Source: Prorocentrum cordatum (lineage: Eukaryota; Sar; Dinophyceae; Prorocentrales; Prorocentraceae). From it: a DNA stretch of 47,500 bases. The stretch's first letter is position 1; every line of letters starts with the position of its first letter. The position numbers were made by a program, and so were the translations under genes. The notes beneath the pieces were generated by a model, which worked only from the letters and a program-made list of their open reading frames with translations, made no database searches and had not been told where the DNA came from. The stretch spans positions 90,001-137,500 of the forward strand of contig CAUYUJ010016491.1 in assembly GCA_963575745.1 (NCBI GenBank). Direction: 5' to 3'. Below, piece after piece: positions 1 through 8,329 of the stretch.

Positions 1-1076
1 TGCGTGGATTCGAGAGTTTGAAGTCCCAGGAATGGATTTCTAGCAGGCTTCAGAAGTGTCAAGACACAACAGTCAGGATGACTCGTGGCGTGAAAGTCCT
101 GAGAATGGTGTTTGGGCACGCTTCAGGACCAGGATATTCACACGGTTGCCTTCCCACGAGGCACTTCCTGAAGTGGAAATGAATCCTGGTAGGGGCCTGT
201 GCAGAGGGAGCTTGGAGGGAGGGTGTATTCCAACATCGTTGTTGAGTCTTGGGTTTACACTGGTCCTCCTCCTCCTCCTCCTCCTCCTCCTCCTCCTTCT
301 GTTCCATCCTCGTCGTTCTCGCGGTGTTCCTCCTCTCCGTTCTCTTTTCTCTCCCCTTTTCGCCCCGACCTCATCCCCGTTTTCGTTGTCCTTCCTCCGC
401 CTTCCCATTCTCCTCGTCTTCCTGATCCTCCCCTTCCCTCCCTGCGTACTCCTGCTTTCTCCCGACCCTGACCTGGCACTTTGCATGGTTGGTGGTTGCT
501 CTCGCCGCGCGTGAAATAGGAGGAAACCTCCAACTCCTCCTCCTTCTCCTCCTCCTCCTCCCCTTCCTTTCTCTCCTCTCGGTTCCTCTATCTTCACATG
601 GCTTGAGCCTTGAGGGGTGGCCGTGGGGACGGTGAGTACCCTTCACTCGACAACTTCAACTTTCGACGCCCTGAATGGGTTAGGAAAAGATGGGTACGAT
701 GCCCAATGACAATTGTGGTTCAAAACCGACAGCGGCCGCTGTTGGGCAAGCGGCCTTCTGTCTCACATGGACAGAACCCGCGGCGACGCCGACGAGGAAG
801 CCGGGTCAAAATGGACAATAACTGCTTTCCGACCCATTGTTCTCCGGACCCTTTTCTATCCTGCTGTTTCCGAACTGCTTTGCGAAGTGCGTTCCGAACT
901 GTTTCCGAACTGCTTTCCGAAGACAAAATTAACTGCTCTTGGTCTTTCCGAAGAAGCTCCGAGGGCGAGGAGGCAGGACGAGCAGGGAAGACGAGAGGCG
1001 CGAAGGCACTCTTGCGCGCACACGCACAGGCAGGTCCGGCACAAGACCGTGGACTGGCCCCGCGCAGAGGGGAGTA
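1..1076. other. Intergenic; pyrimidine-rich tract, no gene
   Basis: Positions 262-300 are a short (TCC)n run, and 300-600 continues as degenerate CT-rich DNA. Open frames here are low-complexity (poly-Pro, poly-Glu or Arg-rich) on both strands, as expected from a CT tract, so I call no gene. From about 850 to 940 there is a loose repetition of a TTCCGAACTG-like word. Nothing else was recognised. Confidence 0.6.
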
Positions 1077-1380
1077 TGGGGGGAGGGGGGAAGGCTTCCA
1101 GGAAGCAGGCTGCTTACTTCTTAGATGGTGCGGGCCTTACATGAAGGGGTCCTCAGGGACACACAAACCAATACACGCAAATCCAAGGATCCAACATATT
1201 TTCTGATATTTTCTGGGTTTTCGTCGTCCCCCCCAATTTCCATTTTTTCTACTATTTTCCTGGGAGTCGACGGTTAATTGTGCATGTGTTCTTGTACCTC
1301 TGGACTACATCTATGGGCAGGGCCCGCGTCTTCTAAGAAGCAGCCTCCTTCCAAGAAGCCTTCCACCCTCCCCCCCCCCC
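1077..1380. repeat. Foldback element N, copy 1 (interrupted by element L)
   Basis: The two ends are inverted copies of one another over about 55 bp: the left arm (1077-1136) reads GGGAGGGGGGAAGGCTTCC and continues through GCAGGCTGCTT, and the complement of 1318-1380 reads nearly the same. A second, uninterrupted copy lies at 40970-41086 with a short loop. Here the loop is enlarged by a 163-bp insertion at 1142-1304. No coding capacity. Confidence 0.75.
1142..1304 (+). mobile_element. 163-bp element L, copy 1 (nested)
   Basis: Starts TGAAGGGG.CC, followed by a CACACAAA-rich stretch, then the core TTTTCTGGGTTTT, and ends CTCTGGA. It shares length (163 bp) and layout with copies at 2813-2975 and 44035-44197. 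It sits inside the loop of foldback element N and is flanked by TTACA (1137-1141) and CTACA (1305-1309), a 4/5 match that looks like an aged 5-bp target duplication. The N copy at 40970 lacks this insert and serves as the empty site. No ORF. Confidence 0.75.
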
Positions 1381-1479
1381 CCACCACCCCTCTGCGCGTG
1401 GCCGCGCCGAGAGGGGGTCGTGCACCAAATGGGCACCCCCACAGGCACACGGTCTCTGCTCGGGGGGGCACAAAGCCGG

Positions 1480-1680
1480 GGAGACGTAAGACTCGGGTAC
1501 GGGGGACTCAGGTTAGCCTGACGGGGGCCATCATAAAAATGACGAGACCCAATCTGAAATTTGACGCGGGCTCCCGCTGCAGACATCCCACGAAACCGGG
1601 ACCGCCAAAATCCAGGACGCGCTCGTCAAAAAAAAATCGGCCAACCCGAGTTCCGGCTTACTCGAGTCTTACGTTTCTCC
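1480..1680. mobile_element. TIR element D, copy 1
   Basis: Left end GGAGACGTAAGACTCGGGTA; the complement of the right end reads GGAGAAACGTAAGACTCGAG. Internally there are paired TGACGAG/CTCGTCA and TTTGACG/CGTCAAA words, so the whole unit can fold back. Other copies are at 34511-34712, 36051-36219 and 42378-42546. About 200 bp, non-coding, MITE-like (miniature inverted-repeat transposable element). Confidence 0.8.
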
Positions 1681-1721
1681 GACAAGGTGGGGTTGGTGGG
1701 GCATCCAGCCGGGCCCGTCCC

Positions 1722-1867
1722 CCAGCCTAGAACATATCCCTATCCCTATGCTGGGCACCTCCTCATCACGATGCCAATCTTAGGGATTCCCTGAAGGCGA
1801 ATCCCTAAGATTGTCATCGCCTTTTGGCGTGTCAATCTTAAGGATAAGGATGCGTTCGAGGCTGGTA
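1722..1867 (+). mobile_element. TIR element J, copy 1
   Basis: Ends are CCAGCCTAGAACATATCCC and, complementing the right end, TACCAGCCTCGAACGCATCC. The middle holds an inverted pair CCAATCTTAGGGATTC / GAATCCCTAAGATTG. The copy at 47042-47196 is the same element in the opposite orientation, and a fragment is at 47351-47422. Non-coding. Confidence 0.8.
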
Positions 1868-1874
1868 AAACAAG

Positions 1875-2091
1875 GCAATTGTTTACCGGCTCCGTTTTGC
1901 AATTTTTGTTGCTGGTTCCGACGCCGTTGTTCTACCGGTTCCGTCGCCGTTTTTTGACCGGTTCCGGCTCCGGTTCCAATCCTGGAGCCGTTTTGTTGCC
2001 GTTTCCAGTCGCCGTTTCTTTGCCGTTTCCATTTTCCAGGGGCATTTTTGGGAAACGGAAAAAAAACGGCCCTGCCATTTCCGGGGCCCAC
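1875..2091. mobile_element. TIR element K, copy 2 (left end truncated)
   Basis: Matches the complete copy at 33304-33547 through a run of GCCGTTTC/CCGGTTCCG words and the right end AAACGGCCCTGCCATTTCC followed by GGGGCCCAC. The left terminal repeat seen in the other copy is missing, and the element begins against element J. Arg/Pro-rich frames across it are by-products of the repeat. Confidence 0.7.
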
Positions 2092-2135
2092 AAAAGCCCA
2101 GCCCCACTTTGGGAGAACCCTCCCTCTACGATTAC

Positions 2136-2320
2136 GTCGGGCCTGTCCCCCCACAGAGGCATTTTGGAGGAAAAATAAAACATACCAGACAACTGCCCCC
2201 AAAATGTCAAAAAATACTTCCAAAAGAGTCCCCAGACTATTTTTTTAGTATTTCTTTTAATATGTTTGGGGTATTTCTAATTTTTCGTCGAAAATCCCCC
2301 TGTAGGGGGACAGGCCCGAC
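2136..2320. mobile_element. TIR element A, copy 1
   Basis: Left end GTCGGGCCTGTCCCCC; right end GGGGGACAGGCCCGAC, exact complements over 16 bp. Just inside the right end lies a small palindrome, CCCCCTGTAGGGGG. The middle is AT-rich and contains AGTCCCCAGACT. Further copies: 27126-27276, 34192-34386, and a left half at 47274-47350. 185 bp, non-coding. Confidence 0.85.
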
Positions 2321-2499
2321 TTAACTCTACGAACCCCCGATCTGCACACCACCCCGACGAACGCCATACATTTCCCCGCGCCTCCGCGCGTCGGCCGTCG
2401 CCGCCGCTGCGTCTGCCCGTGCAGGACTGGGACATGGGCGCGGCGCGGGCGCAGACTTCGGAGCCTTCGGGGACAGAGGGGGAGGAGGAAGAGGATCAG

Positions 2500-2732
2500 T
2501 TGAGCAGGGACCGACCGTCCCGGCATTCCTATAGTCCTACCACGAAATGTTCTCAGAACCCAGACATGTTCTGAGAACAAAAACAGTGTTCTTAGGACAT
2601 AAGCCCGATGTGATCAAGCAAGACAGACTCCGCCTGAAAGGTTCTAAGAACATCTCGTGAAAACCACAAAAGGTTCTTAGAACAGTGTTTGGTGGGGCTA
2701 TAGGCGAGCCAGGGCGCTTCGCCACTGCTTGA
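2500..2732. mobile_element. TIR element C, copy 1, with GTTCTnAGAAC array
   Basis: The outer roughly 60 bp are imperfect inverted repeats (TTGAGCAGGGACC... against TTCAAGCAGTGGCG..., both leading into CCTATAG and then a GTTCT.AGAAC word). Five near-palindromes of form GTTCTnAGAAC lie at 2549, 2568, 2588, 2641 and 2673; the third has one mismatch (AGGAC). The second copy is at 14912-15125. Non-coding. Confidence 0.8.
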
Positions 2733-2812
2733 ATCAGGGAAGGCCTGCGCCCTCCGCACTCCGCCCGAGCATCGAGCGACCTCCCCGACCGCCGGCCCGA
2801 GAAGAGCCCATC

Positions 2813-2975
2813 TGAAGGGGCCCTGGGACACACAAAGAAATACACACAAATGACAGGATTCCCCCATGCTTTCCTGTATCTTCTGGGTTTTTGTCTTCCC
2901 CCCACTTCCCATATTTCCATATATTTTCCTGGGGACCGACGATTTATCGTGTCTGTGTGCTCTTTCCTCTCCTGA
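2813..2975 (+). mobile_element. 163-bp element L, copy 2, with 5-bp duplication
   Basis: Begins TGAAGGGGCCC and ends CTCTCCTGA; 163 bp. Flanked by an exact CCATC direct repeat (2808-2812 and 2976-2980), the expected footprint of insertion. The interior carries GGGACACACAAAG, TTTTGTCTTCCCCCC and CGTGTCTGTGTG, shared with copies at 1142 and 44035. No ORF. Confidence 0.85.
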
Positions 2976-3169
2976 CCATCGGCGAGCCGCACACCGGGCG
3001 AGCGCGCTGCCGACGGCCGAAGCCGCCGCCGCGGCGCGGGCACCGCGTCGACCGACCCGCCCGCGAGAGGCGGCGTCACGAAAACCGACGGCAACATCGC
3101 AGCGCGCGCGCGCGCGGCGTCGCGCCGCACGAGGCGGGCGCCAAGGGCGGCCCCAAGGGGGGCCTGCTG

Positions 3170-3309
3170 GGGCTCGAGTTGAACAGGGTGTTCCGTCTTC
3201 GTTTTGTTTTCGTCATCCCCAGTTTTGCCTTCGTTCCACACTTGCTGCAAAACGAAGGCAAAACGAAAACGGTCCACGAAATTGCCAAAACACCGTTTCG
3301 CTCGAGCCC
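3170..3309. mobile_element. TIR element F, copy 1
   Basis: Left end GGGCTCGAGTTGAACAGGG, right end ..CGTTTCGCTCGAGCCC; the complement of the right end starts GGGCTCGAGCGAAAC. The middle has complementary TTTTGCCTTCGTT / AACGAAGGCAAAA words that form a hairpin. Second copy at 13118-13264. Non-coding. Confidence 0.8.
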
Positions 3310-4030
3310 TGAAGGAGGCCCGCCGGAGCGAGGAGGGCGCCCCGCAGGACTGGAGCAGCGGCTCCAGCAGTGGGAGCGACTCCTGGGACGAGGGCGGCCC
3401 TGGGAGGGGCGGCTCCAGCTGGAGCAAAAGGGTCAAGCGCTTGTGGTCCAGGTGGGACGGGCGGAAGCCGAAGACGCCGCCGCGCCCGGCGAAGCGAAAC
3501 TGGAGCCCTTGACCTCACCCGCCCGCGTCACTTTTCGAGCCGGACCGGTTCGTGGGGGTCCCGGGGAAAGAACAGAAGGCAAAACTCGTCCGTTGTGAAA
3601 CAATTGCGACGCCAGGATCTCGGGGTGAGCCCTCGAAGCTGAGCTGAGAGGCGAACGGCAAGCGGAAGCTGCCTTGTGAGGCGTGCGGCACAGGTTGAGG
3701 CCATGAGAGGGCTGCATGCCGCTTTCGGAAGTCGACTTCGACTCCCAACTCATTCGCTTGCGTATGGGGGTCAGACTTCTGGGGGTCAGAGTCATCCAAG
3801 GGCAAACTAAGGAACATTGATTTCCTGGGCAAAATACCAGCTTGGGCCAAGTACTTTCATATACATTGCCCAAGAGCAAGCAAGGAAAACATCGGTTTCG
3901 ATAAAAAGTACAACCCCTAATAAGAATAATCGGCGGGATTTAGCTCAGAACTTCCTGACCCCCAAGAGGCTGACAACTGTTCCTCATCCTCGTCCGCGTC
4001 GTCACCCGCCTCCATATTATCCCCCTCCTC
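3310..4030. other. Intergenic, no recognisable gene
   Basis: Moderately GC-rich to about 3640, then closer to balanced composition. Open frames of about 100-150 codons occur on both strands but overlap one another and match no family I know. A ragged direct similarity exists between TTGGGCAAAATACC and TTGGGCCAAGTACT words near 3825-3855. No TIR element was recognised. Confidence 0.5.
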
Positions 4031-4158
4031 CTTTCCGCCTCCTCGTTCTGCTCCTCTTCTTGCCCCTCCTCGTTTTCCTCCTCCTCCTTCTCCTCCTCCT
4101 CGTATTTCTTCTCCTCCTCCTCTTCCTCCTCCTCCTCCTCCTCCTCCTCCTCCTCCTA
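4031..4158 (+). repeat. (TCC)n microsatellite
   Basis: Interrupted CTC/TCC triplets, with a pure run in the last 40 bp. It lies close to the 3' end of the retroelement at 4356; 4262-4355 is the purine-rich complement type (GAGGAGGAGG), so the retroelement inserted beside, or spawned, simple repeats. Confidence 0.9.
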
Positions 4159-4355
4159 GCAGGCGAAGGAGTAGCGTTCCTGCATGCCGCGGAACTGGCG
4201 AGAGCGCGCGGGCCGATCGAGCGGCGCAGGGCGGCTTCTGCAGGGAACTGTGCACTGCAAGAGATGGACAAAAAAGGACTCGGCGGCTGCCGTGGAGAGG
4301 AGGCAGGAGGAGGCAGGAAGAGGGGGAGGATGAGGAGGAGGAGAAGGAGGAGGAG

Positions 4356-7300
4356 TTTTTTTCTCACCAGCGCTGCACTGCCCATAATCAAGCGAGCAAA
4401 AAGTTGAATGGCTCCACCTGTACGTGGTCCAATTTGGGATGCTTGCCCTTCAGAAGCTTATTCCAAGCTGAAGCGGCAAAATTGGAAATCGCTCTCTTAC
4501 GTCTGAACTCAGCATATGTAAGGCAATCTTTGGCAATATTGCGGAACTGGCCTCCTGTTGTATATGCCTTGCATCTGGAGCAGGCGTATAGCAACGTACC
4601 GGCGGTGCAGGAGAAAACCTTAAGCGAGTGCTTACGCTGCCCAATCGCGAGGGCAACAGCGGGCAGCTCACCAGAACAGTTCTCGATCGGAGGCTTCTGC
4701 TCACAACGTCGGCTCTTCAAACAGCGCTGGCATATCCAAAACGAGCGGCACCACAGCCACTCGTGACAAATACCAGTCGAATTCGACGCCTTGGGGCGGG
4801 GAGGATGAGGAGTCCGAGGCACGCCATTGAGATCAAGTCTCGGCCAGAGAGGCATCAGGCGGGCGGCCAAGGCACAGACCTTGCGGGCAACCGCGACTTC
4901 ATCGTCGATCACCTGCAACTCGTTAGGTGACGCCCTGGGATGGCTCCAAGCACCTCTCTTGGCCGCCTTATCCGCCTGATCATTGCCCTGCTTATAGAAA
5001 AGCCCGTCGGCTGAAAGCGAGCCATCGTCCACAACATGAGCCTTGACTTTGTGGACTTGTGAGTACATACTATTCGACATGTTTAAAAAGGCTCCAGCGT
5101 AGAGCTTTTTATAAGAGACCTGCACGGGAGCAGGGGAGTTAAACGCGAGGACCACGTTGGCACAATCGGGGTAACCCGTCGAGGGCTCACAAAGGAGCTC
5201 ATTGGTGGCCCCTAAACCGCAAAACTCACCAGCCCGGGAGGCTTGGGGGAGAAAACTGGGAACGGGACCCGAAAGAGTGCACGAAAGCTGCCGTTGATCG
5301 TCGTAGACCGCTGCCCCCCAGCCGGCCCTAGACATCTCCTTGATGGGGCTCTTGAGATCTGACCCGTCGAAGAATATGTGCCCTTGGAAGTTCACAGAAG
5401 TGTTGTCTGGGTCGTCTACCCACTGCGCCGACATACCGCCTCCAGCCACTGGCCCTGGTACAGACTCGCCAGGATGCTGAAAGGTGCCCTTGGTGAACAT
5501 ATTCCAATCTGGGCTGTTGGCGCCAGCGCGGGCGATCAACGCATCGCCCACTACATCTAGCCGCTGCTCACTAACAGCCGGACACTTCCACAGACGGTGA
5601 TGCATAGCATCTTCCGCAGCACCGCACACGGGACAGAGATAGTCATCAAGCAAGTAGCCCGCATCTGTGGCCCTGGTCTTAGTCCAGCAAGCTCCACATA
5701 CGAGACTGCGAATACAACCCTTTTCGAAATTAGACCACTTCTTCTTCTGAGGTTCCTGGAGGACTATGTCGCAACATGCCCTGTCTGCGCCCATCCCCAG
5801 AGCGGCCCCCGACAGCTTCTGAAGGTGACGAATGATTCCTTCCCTCAAAAACCTTTTGAGCATCCTGGGGGAGGTGTTGGTCAGACCTACGGACACCTGC
5901 TGGGCCGTGACAATGGCGGTGAAATCGATCATGTTCCACCCGATCCTTGACAGGGAAGCCCTAACCGCCGAAAGAGGTCCAGACACTTTCTTCCAAGAGA
6001 TCGGAGGACCTCCAAAGGCCGAGTCCCAGGGCGCCCTCAGAACCGGGAAGGGGACCGAAAACGCGCACTGCCTAGTACTGGTGAGCCAGACCTCTTTCGC
6101 ATATCTCAAAATCGGCGCCGTCGCCGCGCAGTAGCAAGGGTCGTGCTCTAAGATGGTGAACGACGTGAGGCTGCGCGAGCCCGCGGAGGGCTTGACACAC
6201 TTGCCGAAGGAGCGGCGCAGCAATTCGAGGTCGTGGCCGGATGCGCCGTGGACCTCCGCTCCGAAAGCGGCCCCTGCCAAAGGTCCGGCAATGAAGATCT
6301 TCCGCGACCACTTCCCGAGAGCCTCCCTGGATTTCCTGAATCTCTTAACCCTGGCTTTTAAGGTCCTGGCCCTGGATGTCCACTTCTCGCCCTTCTTACC
6401 AGAGCGTCTAGCCTTCCCTGCAGCGTCGTCGATCCCCACGTTCGCCGCCGACTCCTTGGCAGGACCTCCTGCGAATCGGCCCAAGAACTGAACGAGCTTG
6501 CGGCCTAGCGAAGGAATGGGCGCGATGACAGAAGCATTGTGTTCAGCAGCGCTGAAACGCATATCAGTCTGCATTGCTGTCATGAGCATAGTGGTGGTTT
6601 CTTTAAGGCCTATGCTGACAGACGACTCCGTTCCGACCGATCTAACTCCATAGTCGTCTATGTAAATGTCCAAGAACACATCCCGAAGAATGGGGGGCGG
6701 GTCGATGGCGGGTATAAGGTAAATGCGCACGAAGGTGGTGGCCATCGAACAGCCCGCACCGACTCCATTTAACGAATGAAAGGGCCCCACAGACAGAGAA
6801 GAGAGCGTTGAGAACCTAGCTCCACGATAGGCCGTCATACAAACTCGCGTAATCTGCGATGGAAAACCTAGCTGCTTGGCCCGGGCCTCGACCAGCGGCA
6901 AATGCATGCCCGCGTAGAACTTGAGCAAATCCCAGAGCACGGAAGCTGCCGATTTGCCTTCACGAACTCCCAGCTCGCTGCGAAGCGCCTGCCTCCATAC
7001 CACATCAGAGGCCCCATTAGAGGCCGCGGCCGCGAGGTAACTCCGAGAATTCGCGAGCTCCCACGAGGAAGCTAACTTACGACGGGCCCTTCCCCAGAGC
7101 CGGTGCCCCGAACTGAAAAGGCCGATAAGCCTAAAAAGCCCCCCTGGGGCTTGGCTATAAGCGCCATCTGCTACACCTGCAAGTGGTATGGAAGAAAGCC
7201 CGTGGCTTCAATCAGCTGGAGAAGAATACTGAAAGCCTCGAGGCAGCCGTCCGACATGCCAGCATAATGGCGCACGTGGAACCCGTCGCCGTGGCAGTGG

Positions 7301-8230
7301 AATAGGAGCGACTAGCCTTACGAATGTCATCGGCCGTAAGGATCTGAAGGGGCTCAAGAATCTCCAGCGGCTTGTCGATGACGTCTGGCTCCTTGTCAGC
7401 TTGCCAAAGACCTGCAAAACGGGCCGCCTCTGTCTCCAACAGGGCGAGAGGGTCGGACACAAGGTGGCCGCCCTTCGACAGGGTCGTGGTCGGCGTCCAA
7501 GGCTTGCACTCCTTAGTCCACCTGCGGGCCCTCCTTCCTCCTTTAGTGATGCCGTCCAAGAGCCAAGCCTGCAAGTCTTTAAAACTGCGGTCTCGGGCCG
7601 CCGCCGAAAACTTACCGAGGGGAATTTCGAGCTCAGAAAGTAGCTCCCAACCGACGTCGACGCCCCAGGAAACCTCAATCTCGCCTTCTATGATCTATGA
7701 GAAAGGCGCCCACCCGGAGGAAGTCGCCCTGGCAAGCGTTGAGATGATCGGCAACCGTGGCCGGAGGCGTCAGGAGTGCTTGCCCATGAATCCCAAGAGC
7801 CTTCGAGTGCTGCAGCTCCCCCAAGAACGCTCGGAACTCCCTCGCAAGCCAGCGGAAGGCGAAAAGGTCGGGATCCTTGACGTTGCTACGCGCGGGGTCC
7901 AAGTCCGCCACGGAGACCCAGATCAGCTTCGGAACCTTCCCCCGGGCACCGTACCTGTGGAGGGTCACGAATCTGGACACCGCCACCTCGTGCTCGGCGA
8001 GGTCCGCCCACTCCTGGTAAAGCTTGTTGAGGTGTTTCTGGACCTGCCTGCGCTTCGGGTTAACCCTGAGCGCTGCCAGACCGCCCTGAGCGAGCGCCAA
8101 CACCTGATCTGCCGACCTGGTTTCAGCAGGTGGCCCAATGGGCTGTCTGCTGCCCTGATCTGCGGCGCCATGGGCAAGAGAGCGCGACCGACGACGATGA
8201 GACAGCACACTCCCCCAGGCCTGTCCTGGG
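4356..8230 (-). mobile_element. Non-LTR-type retroelement, degenerate at its 5' side
   Basis: The element reads right to left. A 5' coding segment (about 8208-7675) contains an Arg-rich helical stretch (LAALRVNPKRRQVQKHLNKL). It continues, after a shift near 7685, into a W/K-rich segment ending ..LTADDIRKASRSY (7690-7285). A second shift near 7275 leads to GDGFHVRHYAGMSDG. A TAG stop at 7173-7171 precedes QMALIAKPQGG, and a third shift at the six-G run near 7140 restores the long frame GLFRLIGLFSS into the RT/RNase H ORF. The 3' side has a short tail after the stop, including A7 on the minus strand (4362-4356), then simple repeat. No LTRs and no endonuclease domain were seen, so it is probably 5' truncated. 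Confidence 0.8.
4388..7003 (-). CDS. Reverse transcriptase / RNase H polyprotein (retroelement ORF, 5' broken)
   Basis: Uninterrupted 871-codon frame; the first codon taken here is GTG, and the open frame continues upstream to the frameshift near 7140. RT motifs: Asp25 in VLWDLLKFYAG (motif A), GVGAGCSMATT at 81-90 (motif B), and the catalytic YIDDYG at 114-119 (motif C). A zinc-finger-like C-x2-C-x8-H-x4-C is at 457-474. RNase H spans about 541-683 with a full acid set: Asp546 (FFDGS), Glu593 (GEFCG), Asp613 (PDCANVV), Asp677 (GNDQAD), plus His655 (VKAH). Two CxxC pairs lie near the C-terminus (757-760, 808-811). The product would copy the element's RNA into DNA and remove the RNA strand. 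The catalytic core looks intact, but the finger region is separated from it by a frameshift, so this copy is probably dead. Known family: LINE-like RT with a C-terminal RNase H; the clade is inferred. Confidence 0.85.
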   Translation of the reverse strand: MVWRQALRSELGVREGKSAASVLWDLLKFYAGMHLPLVEARAKQLGFPSQITRVCMTAYRGARFSTLSSLSVGPFHSLNGVGAGCSMATTFVRIYLIPAIDPPPILRDVFLDIYIDDYGVRSVGTESSVSIGLKETTTMLMTAMQTDMRFSAAEHNASVIAPIPSLGRKLVQFLGRFAGGPAKESAANVGIDDAAGKARRSGKKGEKWTSRARTLKARVKRFRKSREALGKWSRKIFIAGPLAGAAFGAEVHGASGHDLELLRRSFGKCVKPSAGSRSLTSFTILEHDPCYCAATAPILRYAKEVWLTSTRQCAFSVPFPVLRAPWDSAFGGPPISWKKVSGPLSAVRASLSRIGWNMIDFTAIVTAQQVSVGLTNTSPRMLKRFLREGIIRHLQKLSGAALGMGADRACCDIVLQEPQKKKWSNFEKGCIRSLVCGACWTKTRATDAGYLLDDYLCPVCGAAEDAMHHRLWKCPAVSEQRLDVVGDALIARAGANSPDWNMFTKGTFQHPGESVPGPVAGGGMSAQWVDDPDNTSVNFQGHIFFDGSDLKSPIKEMSRAGWGAAVYDDQRQLSCTLSGPVPSFLPQASRAGEFCGLGATNELLCEPSTGYPDCANVVLAFNSPAPVQVSYKKLYAGAFLNMSNSMYSQVHKVKAHVVDDGSLSADGLFYKQGNDQADKAAKRGAWSHPRASPNELQVIDDEVAVARKVCALAARLMPLWPRLDLNGVPRTPHPPRPKASNSTGICHEWLWCRSFWICQRCLKSRRCEQKPPIENCSGELPAVALAIGQRKHSLKVFSCTAGTLLYACSRCKAYTTGGQFRNIAKDCLTYAEFRRKRAISNFAASAWNKLLKGKHPKLDHVQVEPFNFLLA

Positions 8231-8329
8231 CGACATGGGGCTGCATCAGAAAAGGCGGTTGCTGGTCGGGTGTCGCCCTTCCCCCAACCGATTCAAACGC
8301 CCGGAGATCTTCCGAGGATCGCCCCCAGG

